Shown here: piece after piece, positions 1 through 9,071 of the stretch
Layout of the letters: each line of letters begins with the position of its first letter
How positions within the stretch are numbered: the first letter of the stretch is position 1
Source of the DNA: Rhodanobacter sp.
GTDB lineage: Bacteria; Pseudomonadota; Gammaproteobacteria; Xanthomonadales; Rhodanobacteraceae
Length of the DNA stretch: 64,000 nucleotides
Direction of reading: 5' to 3'
Assembly (NCBI GenBank): GCA_040371205.1
Contig: AP031382.1
Location: 2,167,562 to 2,231,561, forward strand
Notes under the pieces: model-generated
Seen by the model: the letters and a program-made list of their open reading frames with translations, nothing else
Databases searched by the model: none
Told to the model about the DNA's origin: nothing
Position numbers and translations under genes: made by a program

Positions 1-297
1 CGACGCGTTGGCTTCCGTCACTTCCAGCCCGGAATCCTTCAGCGCCTGCGTGCCCGCGGCGATGCCGTAGTGGATGAAGGGATCCATCTTCTTGATCTCT
101 TTCGGCGCGATCCACTGCGCCGGGTCGAAATCCTTCACCTGGCCGGCGATGCGCGTGGCATACGTGGACGCATCGAAATGGGTCACCGGGCCGATGCCGC
201 TGGCGCCCTTGAGGATGTTGCCCCACGCCGTGGGCAGGTCGTTGCCGACCGGCGAGATGATGCCCATGCCGGTCACTACCACGCGTCGCTTGCTCAT
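1..297 (-). CDS. fabF: 3-oxoacyl-ACP synthase II FabF (partial, N-terminal 99 residues)
   Basis: The first 99 codons are visible; the gene continues past the left edge. The protein begins MSKRRVVVTGMGIISPVGND, the standard opening of FabF, which condenses malonyl-ACP with long acyl-ACPs in the cytoplasmic type II fatty acid synthase. The catalytic Cys-His-His triad lies outside the window and cannot be checked. The gene is the last one seen of the minus-strand fab cluster, 190 bp after acpP. The family assignment is firm; only completeness is unknown. Confidence 0.95.
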   Translation of the reverse strand, partial: MSKRRVVVTGMGIISPVGNDLPTAWGNILKGASGIGPVTHFDASTYATRIAGQVKDFDPAQWIAPKEIKKMDPFIHYGIAAGTQALKDSGLEVTEANAS

Positions 298-487
298 GCT
301 CTGTTCCTTCGTGTTGCGGGGAGCCGGCGCGCAGCCGTCTCCCGTCGTTCGCGGATACCCGTGGCAGTGGCGCACCATACGGGATCGGACGTTACAAGTT
401 GCAGAAACGAAAACTGCGCCATGTCGGCGCAGCTTCCGGTACCGCTTGCGAGGCAGTGGCGCATGGCGCCTGGCTGCCCCGGCTCGA

Positions 488-727
488 TCAGTCCTTGGAG
501 TGGGCCTTGATGTAGTCCACGGCCTGCTGCACGGTGGTGATCTTCTCGGCGTCTTCGTCCGGGATCTCGGTCTCGAACTCTTCTTCCAGCGCCATCACCA
601 GCTCGACGGTGTCGAGCGAGTCGGCGCCCAGATCGTCGACGAACGACGCGTTCGCCGTGACTTCGTCTTCCTTCACGCCCAGCTGCTCCACGACGATCTT
701 CTTGACGCGCTCTTCGATGGTGCTCAT
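488..727 (-). CDS. acpP: Acyl carrier protein
   Basis: 79 residues, the usual AcpP length. The protein is strongly acidic, with four expected helices, and carries the phosphopantetheine attachment motif GADSLD; Ser37 is the modified residue. It carries growing acyl chains between FabD, FabH, FabG and FabF, all encoded next to it. It lies 172 bp downstream of fabG, a gap large enough for its own promoter, which is common for this very abundant protein. An AAGGAG-like stretch is not obvious, but a GGGAGATTTGC stretch just before the ATG provides a plausible ribosome site. Confidence 0.98.
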   Translation of the reverse strand: MSTIEERVKKIVVEQLGVKEDEVTANASFVDDLGADSLDTVELVMALEEEFETEIPDEDAEKITTVQQAVDYIKAHSKD

Positions 728-899
728 TGCAAATCTCCCACGGGGAATGTGTTGTGCGCCGGCCCGCGGCCGGCTAGACCGGCGGATTGTAGTGGCTAAG
801 CCGCACGGCCGCCATGCATTCCGACGATTGGGTCAAAACGCGATTGTCTCCGAAAATCCGACCATGCGCGACAGTTTGGGCGCGCGTTTGAAACTGCCG

Positions 900-1643
900 T
901 CAGGGCATGTACATGCCGCCGTTGACATGCAGCGTCTCGCCGGTGATGTAGGCCGCGGCAGGCGACGCCAGGAAACCCACCGCCTTGGCGATATCGCTGG
1001 CCTCGCCCAGCCGGCCCAGCGCGATCTGGCCCAGCAGGCCTTCCTTCGCGGACTCCGGCAGCGCACGCGTCATGTCGGTGTCGATGAAACCCGGCGCCAC
1101 CACGTTCACCGTGATGCCGCGCGAACCGATCTCGCGCGCCAGCGACTTGGAGAACGCGATGATGCCGGCCTTGGCCGCCGCGTAGTTGGACTGGCCAGGA
1201 TTGCCGGTCAGCCCGATCACCGAGGCGATGGAAATGATGCGACCCTTGCGCGCCTTCATCATGCCGCGCATCACCGCCTTGCTGGTGCGGAACACCGAGC
1301 TGAGGTTGGTGTCGAGGATGGCCTGCCAGTCCGCCTCGGGCATGCGCATCAGCAGCTGGTCGCGGGTGATGCCCGCGTTGTTGACCAGGATGCTCACCGC
1401 GCCGAACTCCTTGGCGATGCCGTCGATCAGCGCATCCACCGCGGCGGCGTCGGTGACATTCAGCACGCGGCCATGGCCGCCGTGCGCGGCCAGCCGCTCG
1501 CCGATCGCGGCCGCGCCAGACTCGCTGGTGGCCGTACCGATCACGGTGGCGCCCATCGCCGCCAGTTCGTCCGCGATCGCCGCGCCGATGCCGCGGCTGG
1601 CGCCGGTGACCAGCGCGATTTCGCCGTGCAGTGATGAGGTCAT
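900..1643 (-). CDS. fabG: 3-oxoacyl-ACP reductase FabG
   Basis: 247 residues, a short-chain dehydrogenase of typical FabG length. The Rossmann glycine motif TGASRGIG is at residues 13-20, the NNAG motif near 90, and the catalytic Tyr and Lys are in SNYAAAKAG near 150-160. It reduces 3-oxoacyl-ACP with NADPH in the elongation cycle. The reading frame is open further upstream, but the ATG at 1643 gives the conserved N-terminus, so it was chosen. It lies between fabD and acpP in the canonical order. Confidence 0.97.
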   Translation of the reverse strand: MTSSLHGEIALVTGASRGIGAAIADELAAMGATVIGTATSESGAAAIGERLAAHGGHGRVLNVTDAAAVDALIDGIAKEFGAVSILVNNAGITRDQLLMRMPEADWQAILDTNLSSVFRTSKAVMRGMMKARKGRIISIASVIGLTGNPGQSNYAAAKAGIIAFSKSLAREIGSRGITVNVVAPGFIDTDMTRALPESAKEGLLGQIALGRLGEASDIAKAVGFLASPAAAYITGETLHVNGGMYMP

Positions 1644-1806
1644 GTCGTTTCCCCGTGGTCTTGATGGGAGCACCCGCTTGCGAGTGCGAAGATCGAAGAG
1701 CCGCCGTACCTGGCCGCACTCTGCTTGGTTTTTACGCTTGTCTGCGGCCGAGGATGCCAAATGGACGGCCATCCTCGACTGCACTGTTCGGCAGGAGCCG
1801 GCGCAG

Positions 1807-2754
1807 TCAGCTCCACTCGGCGTGCGCTGCTTCGAGATCGGACGGCGCACCGATGGCACGCGCTTCCAGCGACTTGTCGATGCGCTTGACCAGCCCGGCC
1901 AGCACCTTGCCCGGGCCGCATTCGGCGATGCGCACGGCGCCGCCGGCGGCGAGCGCCTGCACGCACTCCGTCCAGCGCACCGGCAGATAGAGCTGGCGCT
2001 GCAGTGCGCCGCGGATGTCGTCGAGGCTGTCGTAGCGCTTCGCCTCGGCATTCTGGATCACCGGGATGGCCGGCAGCTGCCAGGAAATCGAGCCCATGCG
2101 CTCGCCCAGCTTGTCCGCCGCCTCGCGCATCAGCATGCAGTGCGAAGGCACCGACACGGCGAGCTTGATGGCCTTCTTCACGCCCAGCTCGGCAAGCCGC
2201 GCCAGCGCACGATCCACCGCCTCGGCGTTGCCGGCGATCACCAACTGGCCCGGCGAGTTGAAGTTGGCCGGCGCCACCACCTGGCCTTGCGCGACTTCGG
2301 CGCACACCTGCGCGATCTGCGCGTCGTCGCCGCCGAGGATCGCCGCCATCGCGCCCGTGCCCGCCGGCACCGCCGCCTGCATCAGGCGGCCGCGCTCGGC
2401 CACCAGCGCCGCCGCATCGTGCAGCGACAGGGCGCCCGCGCAGACCAGCGCGCTGTATTCGCCCAGGCTGTGGCCGGACAACTGCGCCGGCTGCGCGCCG
2501 CCGAGCTTCCGCCACACGCGCCACACCGCCACGCTGGCGGCAAGCAGCGCAGGCTGCGTGTGCTCGGTACGGTTGAGCTGGTCTTCCGGCCCCTGCTGGC
2601 TGAGCGCCCACAGGTCCACTCCCGCGCCCTGCGAGGCTTCATCGAAGCTCGCCTTCACCTCGCCATGCGCGGCGGCCAGTTCGGCCAGCATGCCGACCGA
2701 CTGCGAACCCTGACCGGGAAAGACGAAGGCCAGGTTGGAATGGATGGCAGTCAT
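1807..2754 (-). CDS. fabD: Malonyl-CoA:ACP transacylase FabD
   Basis: 315 residues. The N-terminal motif FVFPGQGSQ (residues 10-18) and the nucleophile elbow GHSLGEY with Ser96 identify the malonyl transferase; the catalytic His is in SVPSHCML near residue 205. It loads malonyl groups onto AcpP. The frame is open 19 codons further upstream, but the ATG at 2754 is preceded by GGAGAG at good spacing and gives the family N-terminus. About 87 bp separate it from fabH. Confidence 0.97.
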   Translation of the reverse strand: MTAIHSNLAFVFPGQGSQSVGMLAELAAAHGEVKASFDEASQGAGVDLWALSQQGPEDQLNRTEHTQPALLAASVAVWRVWRKLGGAQPAQLSGHSLGEYSALVCAGALSLHDAAALVAERGRLMQAAVPAGTGAMAAILGGDDAQIAQVCAEVAQGQVVAPANFNSPGQLVIAGNAEAVDRALARLAELGVKKAIKLAVSVPSHCMLMREAADKLGERMGSISWQLPAIPVIQNAEAKRYDSLDDIRGALQRQLYLPVRWTECVQALAAGGAVRIAECGPGKVLAGLVKRIDKSLEARAIGAPSDLEAAHAEWS

Positions 2755-2841
2755 GCAATTTCTCTCCGACAAATGCAAAGGCTCAGGCCGCCCATCCGGA
2801 TGCCCCGGCACGGGCGGGCCTTGCGAATCCGCGAACCGCGA

Positions 2842-3816
2842 TCAGTAGCGCAGCAGCGCCGAGGCCCAGGTGAAGCCGCCGCCGAAGGCCTCGAGCAGCA
2901 GGTTCTGGCCGCGCTGCACCTTGCCCGAACGCACGGCGTAATCCAGCGCCAGCGGCACCGAGCCGGACGAGGTGTTGGCGTGCTGGTCGACGGTGACGAT
3001 CACGCGGTCCATCGGCATCGCCAGCCGCTTCGCGGTGGCTTCGATGATGCGCAGGTTGGCCTGGTGCGGGATCAGCCAGTCGATGTCCGCCTCGTGCATG
3101 CCGGCGGCTTCCAGCGTCTCGCCGACCAGCGAATCCAGCGTCTTGACCGCGACCTTGAACACTTCGCGGCCGGCCATCTTGATGCGCACGCCGTGGTTGG
3201 GCTCGTCCCTGAAACCGACGGACACGCCGACCGGGTTCCACAGCAGCTCCTTGTAGCCGCCGTCGGCGTGCATGCAGGTGGCGTAGATGCCCGGCTCGCT
3301 GGAGCCTTCGAGCACCACGGCGCCTGCGCCGTCGCCGAACAGCACGCAGGTCTCGCGCTCGCTCCAGTCCACCATGCGGGTCAGCGTTTCGGCGCCGATC
3401 ACCAGCACCTTCTTCGACTGGCCGCTCTTGATGAACTTGTCGGCGACGCCCAACGCGTACATGAAGCCCGAGCAGGCGGCGTTGACGTCGAACGCCGCGC
3501 AGCCGTTGGCGCCCAGGCGCTGCTGCACCAGGCAGGCGGTGGACGGGAAGATCAGGTCGGGCGTGGTGGTGCCCACCACGATCAGGTCGATCTCGGCGGC
3601 CTTCACGCCGGCGGCCTCCAGCGCGCGCTGCGCGGCGAGGAACGCCAGGTCGCCGGTGGTCTCGCCGGCGGCGGCGATGTGGCGCTGGCGGATGCCGGTG
3701 CGGGTGCGGATCCATTCGTCGCTGGTGTCGACGATCTTCTCCAGATCGGCGTTGCTCACGGCGCGCTCGGGCAGGGCGCTGCCGGTGGCGATGATGCGGG
3801 AGTAGATCGGGGCCAT
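2842..3816 (-). CDS. fabH: 3-oxoacyl-ACP synthase III FabH
   Basis: 324 residues, matching the FabH family. The catalytic Cys115 is in VNAACSGFMY, the His is in PHQANLRI near residue 254, and the Asn in HANTSSGS near 284, completing the Cys-His-Asn triad. It starts fatty acid synthesis by condensing acetyl-CoA (or a branched primer) with malonyl-ACP. The start at 3816 (MAPIYSRI) fits the family; the frame runs 29 codons further without support. It directly follows rpmF; the usual plsX is not between them. Confidence 0.97.
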   Translation of the reverse strand: MAPIYSRIIATGSALPERAVSNADLEKIVDTSDEWIRTRTGIRQRHIAAAGETTGDLAFLAAQRALEAAGVKAAEIDLIVVGTTTPDLIFPSTACLVQQRLGANGCAAFDVNAACSGFMYALGVADKFIKSGQSKKVLVIGAETLTRMVDWSERETCVLFGDGAGAVVLEGSSEPGIYATCMHADGGYKELLWNPVGVSVGFRDEPNHGVRIKMAGREVFKVAVKTLDSLVGETLEAAGMHEADIDWLIPHQANLRIIEATAKRLAMPMDRVIVTVDQHANTSSGSVPLALDYAVRSGKVQRGQNLLLEAFGGGFTWASALLRY

Positions 3817-3979
3817 TCCGTTTTCCGTCAAACGTAAATCGTGAATTGAACGCCCTGCGCGCCGCATGCGCAACCGTTCGGATGTTCGCCCGGAGCCCCG
3901 CAACGCGAAACGGCGCGTCGCCGCGCCGTTTCGTTCGATGCCTGCAGGCGGATTCCGGGAAAAGAATCCGCTCGCGCGA

Positions 3980-4174
3980 TCAGTCTTCGACCGACACCGC
4001 GCCCTTGGTCTCGATCACCTTCTTGCCGCGGTAGAAACCGTCGGCGGTGACGTGGTGGCGCAGGTGCACTTCGCCGCTGGTCGGGTCGGTGGACAGCTGC
4101 ACGGTCTTCAGCTTGTCGTGCGCGCGACGCATGCCGCGGGTGGACGGGGTACGGCGGCTCTTGGCAACGGCCAT
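3980..4174 (-). CDS. rpmF: 50S ribosomal protein L32
   Basis: 64 residues starting [20 protein letters not shown], the typical basic N-terminus of L32, a structural protein of the large ribosomal subunit. It lacks the four-cysteine zinc motif, so it is the zinc-independent form usual in gammaproteobacteria. It lies 64 bp after yceD and ahead of fabH, the conserved link between ribosome and lipid synthesis genes. Confidence 0.97.
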   Translation of the reverse strand: MAVAKSRRTPSTRGMRRAHDKLKTVQLSTDPTSGEVHLRHHVTADGFYRGKKVIETKGAVSVED

Positions 4175-4238
4175 GGTAGTTCTCCAACTGAAACTGTGTT
4201 CGATTTCTACATGATCGGGGCCGCATGCCCCGACCGGT

Positions 4239-4757
4239 TTACTTCTTCAGTTCGCGCAACACCGCGAACGGATGGTTCTCGCGCGACTGCGCCTCGTCCT
4301 GCTCCGGCTCGCCGTTGTCGACCACCGCGTCGGGCAGGCTGCTGTCCGGGTTCACCGGCACCAGCGGCAAGGCCAGCAACAACTCGTCCTCGATCACGTC
4401 CGCCGGATGCAGGCGGCCGTCCTCGGGCACCAGCAGCGGCTCGCAACCCGGCGGCAGGCCCGCCTCGTCGCGCTCCCGCCGGATCAGGCCGAGGCGGCTT
4501 TCGACCGCCACCGGCCACACGAACGGCTCGAGCGTGCGCTGGCAGATCATCGTCAGCGGCGCCTGCGCGTGGACATCCACATAGTCCGTGCCCAGCGCGT
4601 CGCGACCGAAATCCAGCCGGTAAACCACCTCGCCCTCGTTGCCCGCCAGCGCCCCGCAGAGGCGCTCGAAAGCGGCAACCGGCATGGCTCCCTCGAACGA
4701 ACGCCGCGCCGAGACCATGCGCCATGCGTCCACGGACTCTGGCAGTGTCACGGACAT
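4239..4757 (-). CDS. yceD: YceD family protein (DUF177), large-subunit rRNA accumulation protein
   Basis: 172 residues from the ATG at 4757 ([10 protein letters not shown]). The central segment with CQRTLEPF and the C-terminal acidic stretch ending in [12 protein letters not shown] are typical of DUF177/YceD proteins. E. coli YceD is needed for normal 23S rRNA levels; its biochemical role is not settled. The position immediately upstream of rpmF is the conserved arrangement and supports the call. The frame extends 15 codons further upstream, but that part is not conserved-looking. Confidence 0.88.
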   Translation of the reverse strand: MSVTLPESVDAWRMVSARRSFEGAMPVAAFERLCGALAGNEGEVVYRLDFGRDALGTDYVDVHAQAPLTMICQRTLEPFVWPVAVESRLGLIRRERDEAGLPPGCEPLLVPEDGRLHPADVIEDELLLALPLVPVNPDSSLPDAVVDNGEPEQDEAQSRENHPFAVLRELKK

Positions 4758-4865
4758 AATCGGCGAATGGTAAGTTCGCGGACGGCCCAAGTCAACCGAC
4801 AATCAAGCGCTTGCGTCGCCCGGTTCGCGCATTTTGCCTGATCCGCCCCGCTTGCGGCAGACTGC

Positions 4866-5342
4866 ATGCCCGCCCCACTCGAGCCCTGCCGCGTGAACCT
4901 CTCCCTGACGCTCGGCGTGATCGCGTTGCTGGCGCTGGTGGCCGCGTCGGTCTGGGCGCTGACCTCGCGGCGCTGGCAGAACCGGCGCGCGACCGACATG
5001 CGCCAGCTGCTCGACCTTGCCGACCGCCTCGAATCCGACCTGAAAAGCTGCCGCACCGGCCTCCAGCAGGCGCACGCGGTGATGGCGATCAACCCGGACC
5101 TGCCCGCGGCCAGCGAGCAGGATGCCCGTCACGCGGTCGATGCCGGCCTACAGGCACTGCTGCGCCAACGCATCTGGATCCGCGACCGCGCGGCCCGCGC
5201 GAGCCAGCAGGAGCTGGACGAAACCGCCGCCGCCATGCGCGCCAGCCGCGACCGGCTGCAACCGCTGCTGCAGGCGCTGACCGCCGCGCAGCGCGACCTG
5301 GACAGCGCGATGCGCGAACACATCCATCGGGAAGCCGAATGA
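4866..5342 (+). CDS. Small membrane-anchored coiled-coil protein, function unknown
   Basis: 158 residues. One predicted membrane helix lies at about residues 15-33 (LGVIALLALVAASVWALTS), followed by a long Ala/Gln/Arg-rich helical region with heptad character, so it is probably an inner-membrane anchor with a soluble coiled coil. No known domain was recognised. Its TGA overlaps the ATG of maf by 4 bp, which implies translational coupling. It is divergent from yceD with a 108-bp gap. The coding call rests on the overlap and the coherent membrane-plus-helix design. Confidence 0.7.
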   Translation: MPAPLEPCRVNLSLTLGVIALLALVAASVWALTSRRWQNRRATDMRQLLDLADRLESDLKSCRTGLQQAHAVMAINPDLPAASEQDARHAVDAGLQALLRQRIWIRDRAARASQQELDETAAAMRASRDRLQPLLQALTAAQRDLDSAMREHIHREAE

Positions 5343-5932
5343 ACGCTCCCCTGCCCCGCATCGTGCTGGCCTCGACCTCGCGCTACCGCGCCGGGCTGCT
5401 GCGCCGCCTGCTGACCGATTTCGAACAGCGCGCCCCCGGCACCGACGAAACCGCCTTGTCCGGCGAAGCGCCGCACGCCCGCGCGGCACGGCTGGCCATC
5501 GCCAAGACCATGGCCGTCGCGGGCGATATCAGCGGCGACGCGCTGGTGATCGGCTCCGATCAGGTGGCCGAACTGGACGGCGAGATGCTGGACAAACCCG
5601 GCAGCGTCGCCAACGCGTGCGCCCAGCTGGCTGCCAGCTCCGGGCGCACGGTGCACTTCCATACTGCGCTGTGCCTGTTCGATACGCGCAACGGCCATCG
5701 CCAGCTCCACGTCGACCGCACCTGGGCGCACTTCCGCGCACTCGATGCCGCGGAGATCGAACGTTACGTCGCGCGCGAACAGCCGCTGGACTGTGCCGGC
5801 AGCTTCAAGTGCGAAGGGCTGGGCATCAGCCTGTTCGAACGCATCGAAAGCGAGGATCCCAGCGCCCTGGTCGGCCTGCCGTTGATCGCACTGGCACGGA
5901 TGCTGCGCTCGTCGGGCATGGCCGTGCCGTAG
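5339..5932 (+). CDS. Maf-family nucleotide pyrophosphatase (YceF type, 7-methyl-GTP)
   Basis: 197 residues. The protein starts with the Maf signature LASTSRYRAGLL and has GSDQVAEL near residue 70 and SFKCEGLGISLFERI near 150. Maf/Ham1 enzymes hydrolyse non-canonical nucleoside triphosphates to the monophosphate. The EGLGI form and the proximity to yceD, as in the E. coli yceF-yceD pair, favour the 7-methyl-GTP-specific YceF branch over YhdE (dTTP/UTP). The start is fixed by the 4-bp overlap with the upstream gene. Confidence 0.9.
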   Translation: MNAPLPRIVLASTSRYRAGLLRRLLTDFEQRAPGTDETALSGEAPHARAARLAIAKTMAVAGDISGDALVIGSDQVAELDGEMLDKPGSVANACAQLAASSGRTVHFHTALCLFDTRNGHRQLHVDRTWAHFRALDAAEIERYVAREQPLDCAGSFKCEGLGISLFERIESEDPSALVGLPLIALARMLRSSGMAVP

Positions 5933-5992
5933 CGGTGACAGGCCACACAAGCTGCCGCTACTCTGCACGAGGACTTCCAGGGGGCAGCGTGC

Positions 5993-7177
5993 ATGGAAAC
6001 GACTTGGTACTACGCCGATCGCCACGGCCAGCAGCAGGGTCCGGTGTCGCGCGAGGACTTCCTTCGCGTCATCGAACTCGAACAACTGCCGCCTAGCACC
6101 CTCGTCTGGCGTGAGGGGCTGGCGCAATGGCAGCCGCTGTCCTCGCTGGCCGCGGAACTGGGCCTGGACCGGCCCGTTGCGCCCCCTGTCGGCATGCCTC
6201 CGCCGCCGCCCTTCAGCACGCCGGCGCCCTCGGCGGCATCCTCCATCGAAGTGGTCTACGCCGGATTCGTGCGCCGCTGGGCGGCCTACTTGCTGGACGG
6301 CTTGATCATCGGGGCGATCAGCCTCGTTCCGATCTTCATGCTTGCGCTGCTGGTCGGGCTGTCGGCATCGGGGCACGGCGGCGAACCCGATCCCGCCCAT
6401 GCCGCGCTGATCCTGCTGATCTACCCGATCGTCTTCGGCGTGGCGCTGTTGTACTACTCGCTGCAGGAAAGCTCCTCGCACCAGGCCACGCTGGGCAAGC
6501 GTGCGCTGGGCATCAAGGTCACCGGCCTGGACGGGCGCCGCATCAGCTGGAAGCACGCCGTCGGCCGCTGGTTCGCCGCGGCGCTGTCCTACATCACCCT
6601 GTATGTCGGTTTCCTGATGGCAGCGTTCACCGATCGCCGGCAGGCCCTGCACGACATGGTGGCGGGCACGCTGGTGACGGACCGCTGGGCCTTCACCGAC
6701 CACCCGGAACGGCAGAACCGGCAGACCTCCGGCTGCCTCATCGCCTTGCTGATCGGCATGTTCTTCATCGTGCCCGTGATCGCGATACTCGCCGCCATCG
6801 CCATCCCCGCCTATCAGGGCTACGTATTGCGGGCGCGGGTCGCTGCCGCGCTGACCCAGGCGGCGCCGCTGAAGGCGCAGGTCTACCAGGCATGGAAGGC
6901 CAGCGGACAGTGTCCGAACAACGGCGAGGCCGGCATCCGCGCCGCCGACGGCTATGCCAGCGGGCAATTGCAGTCCATCGGCGTCGGCCGCATGAAGGGC
7001 GACGGCAGCTGCGCGCTGGAATTGACCCTGCGCGCGCCGGGCCAAGCAACGGTCGACGGCAAACGCATCTGGCTGACCATGGACAGCAACGGCGGCCTCG
7101 CGCCGAGCTGGCATTGCAGTTCCGACCTCGCGAACCGCTACCTGCCGCTGGACTGCCGCGAGTCCAGCCAGCAATGA
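5993..7177 (+). CDS. GYF_2 - RDD - type IV pilin-like fusion membrane protein
   Basis: 394 residues combining three modules. Residues 4-52 match a GYF_2/DUF4339 domain (WYYADRHGQQQGPVS, then LVWREGLAQWQPL). After a proline-rich linker (61-80), residues 88-235 form an RDD membrane domain (RRWAAYLLDG, GKRALGIKV, DRRQALHDMVAGT). Residues 248-282 hold a helix ending ILAAIAIPAYQGYVLRARV, very like the N-terminal helix of type IV pilins, followed by a small pilin-like domain with four cysteines. A GGGGG stretch precedes the ATG. Its stop overlaps the MoxR start by 4 bp, so it is probably the first gene of that operon. Function is unknown; a membrane scaffold or secretion-linked role is inference. 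Confidence 0.85.
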   Translation: METTWYYADRHGQQQGPVSREDFLRVIELEQLPPSTLVWREGLAQWQPLSSLAAELGLDRPVAPPVGMPPPPPFSTPAPSAASSIEVVYAGFVRRWAAYLLDGLIIGAISLVPIFMLALLVGLSASGHGGEPDPAHAALILLIYPIVFGVALLYYSLQESSSHQATLGKRALGIKVTGLDGRRISWKHAVGRWFAAALSYITLYVGFLMAAFTDRRQALHDMVAGTLVTDRWAFTDHPERQNRQTSGCLIALLIGMFFIVPVIAILAAIAIPAYQGYVLRARVAAALTQAAPLKAQVYQAWKASGQCPNNGEAGIRAADGYASGQLQSIGVGRMKGDGSCALELTLRAPGQATVDGKRIWLTMDSNGGLAPSWHCSSDLANRYLPLDCRESSQQ

Positions 7178-8121
7178 ACCTCTCCGCGACCGCACAGCCC
7201 CCGGCCGGCGACCTGCGCCAGCGCCTGACCGACGCCGAGACGCAACTCAACCGCGTGGTGCTCGGCAAGGCACGCCAGGTGAAACTGGCGCTGGCCTGCC
7301 TGATCGCCGGCGGCCACCTACTGCTGGAGGACGTGCCCGGCGTGGGCAAGACCACGCTGGCGCACGCGCTGGCGGCCAGCTTTGCGCTGGATTTCCAGCG
7401 CGTGCAGTTCACCAGCGACCTGCTGCCCTCGGACATCCTCGGCGTCAGCGTGTACGAGCGCGAGACCGGCCAGTTCCGCTTCCACCCGGGGCCGATCTTC
7501 GGCGGACTGCTGCTCGCCGACGAAATCAACCGCGCCACGCCCAAGACGCAGAGCGCGCTGCTCGAAGCGATGGCCGAAGGCCAGGTCACCGTGGACGGCC
7601 AGACGCACGCGCTGCCGCAACCGTTCTTCGTGGTCGCCACGCAGAACCCGCTGGATCTGGCCGGCACCTTTCCTCTGCCCGATTCGCAGCTCGACCGCTT
7701 CATGCTGCGCCTGTCGCTGGGCTACCCGGATCCCGCGGCCGAACGCGAGCTGCTGACCGGCACCGATCGCCACGACTTGCTGGCGGAACTCAAACCCGCG
7801 CTGGATGGCGCCAACCTGCTGGCGCTGCACAGGCAGTCGCAGGCCATCACCGCCAGCCCGGCCCTGCTCGACTATCTGCAGGCGTTGCTGGCGGCCAGCC
7901 GCAGCCATGCGGACATCCGCACCGGCTTGTCGCCGCGCGCCGGACTCTCCCTGCTCGCCGCCGCGCGCGCCTGGGCCTTGCTGCACGGCCGTTCCTATCT
8001 GCTGCCGGAAGATCTGCAGGCGCTGTTCGTGCCGCTGGCCGCACATCGCCTGGTGGCCGCGCGCGGCGCCAGCGGCGAGGCGCTGGCGCGCCAGCTCCTC
8101 GCCGGGGTGGCGGCGGACTGA
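7174..8121 (+). CDS. MoxR-family AAA ATPase
   Basis: 315 residues. Walker A is EDVPGVGKTTLAHAL (near residue 50), Walker B LLADEINRA, and the sensor region VATQNPLDLAGTFPLP is the MoxR hallmark. MoxR ATPases act as chaperones for partner proteins, often with VWA or DUF58 proteins. The gene lies between the GYF_2-RDD fusion (4-bp overlap) and a DUF58 gene (2-bp gap), so co-translation is likely. The ATG at 7174 was chosen because of that overlap and the family N-terminus. Confidence 0.95.
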   Translation: MNLSATAQPPAGDLRQRLTDAETQLNRVVLGKARQVKLALACLIAGGHLLLEDVPGVGKTTLAHALAASFALDFQRVQFTSDLLPSDILGVSVYERETGQFRFHPGPIFGGLLLADEINRATPKTQSALLEAMAEGQVTVDGQTHALPQPFFVVATQNPLDLAGTFPLPDSQLDRFMLRLSLGYPDPAAERELLTGTDRHDLLAELKPALDGANLLALHRQSQAITASPALLDYLQALLAASRSHADIRTGLSPRAGLSLLAAARAWALLHGRSYLLPEDLQALFVPLAAHRLVAARGASGEALARQLLAGVAAD

Positions 8122-8123
8122 AC

Positions 8124-9071
8124 ATGCGCGCCGCCCTGCACCGGCTGGCCCGATACGCCGAACGCCGCCTGCCCGCGCTCACCCGCCTGCGCCAGCCCGA
8201 ACCGCTGCCGATCGAACTGAACCGGCGGCGCATCTACATCCTGCCCACCGCGTTCGGGCTCGGTTTCGGCGTTTTGCTGCTGGTGATGCTGACCGGCGCG
8301 CTGAACTACACCAACAACGCGGCCCTGCTGCTGACCTGCCTGCTCGGCGCCGCCGCCGCCGCGAGCATGCTGCTCGCCTTCCGCACCCTGGACGGCCTGC
8401 GGCTGCGCGGCATCCGCGCCGGTCACGCCATCGCCGGCGAACCGCTGGAACTGGTGCTGGATTTCGCCGCATCGCGCCTGCGCGAAGCGGTGCGGCTGGA
8501 CTGCGCGGGCGAAACGCTGGCTTTTGCCGTGGACGGCGCCGCCGAGCTGACCTTGCGCCTGCCCACCACGCGGCGCGGCTGGCTGGCCTTGCCGCGGCTG
8601 CGCCTCTGGAGCACCTGGCCGCTGGGCCTGTTCCGTGCGTGGAGCTGGTTGCATCCGCAGCAATCGGTGCTGGTGTGGCCGCGCCCGGAACCCGCCGGAC
8701 CGCCGCCGCTGCTGCCGGCCGATGCGCAAGAGCGCCTGCGCCCGCAACCGGGCGAGGAACTCGCCGCGCTGCGCGACTATCGCCGCGGCGACGCGCCGCG
8801 CCACATCGCGTGGAAGGCCAGCGCGCGCCACCACGACCTGCTGGTGAAGGACTTCGACCGCCCCGAGCCGCGCGCGACCTGGCTGCTCGATTGGCACGCG
8901 CTGCGCTCGTTGGACCGCGAGGCGCGCATCGCCCGGCTGGCGCGCTGGCTGGGCGAGGCGGAAGCCCAGGGCCGCCGCTACAGCCTGCAACTGCCGAGCG
9001 AGCGCATTGATACCGGCAGCGGCCCGGCCCATTACGCACGCTGCATGGGCGCACTGGCGGTACTGCCATGA
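8124..9071 (+). CDS. DUF58 domain-containing membrane protein
   Basis: 315 residues. Two adjacent membrane helices lie at about residues 42-85, followed by a soluble part with the DUF58 signature LRDYRRGDAPRHIAWKASAR and LLVKDFDRPEPR. DUF58 proteins are partners of MoxR ATPases and transglutaminase-like proteins; the exact reaction is unknown. The tight spacing to both neighbours (2-bp gap upstream, 4-bp overlap downstream) makes the MoxR-DUF58-TgpA module clear. Confidence 0.93.
   Translation: MRAALHRLARYAERRLPALTRLRQPEPLPIELNRRRIYILPTAFGLGFGVLLLVMLTGALNYTNNAALLLTCLLGAAAAASMLLAFRTLDGLRLRGIRAGHAIAGEPLELVLDFAASRLREAVRLDCAGETLAFAVDGAAELTLRLPTTRRGWLALPRLRLWSTWPLGLFRAWSWLHPQQSVLVWPRPEPAGPPPLLPADAQERLRPQPGEELAALRDYRRGDAPRHIAWKASARHHDLLVKDFDRPEPRATWLLDWHALRSLDREARIARLARWLGEAEAQGRRYSLQLPSERIDTGSGPAHYARCMGALAVLP

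Noticed and set aside
1644-1806. Possible small gene between fabD and fabG
   Set aside because: The only open frames are shadows of the neighbours. The gap is 163 bp with no start plus ribosome site combination.
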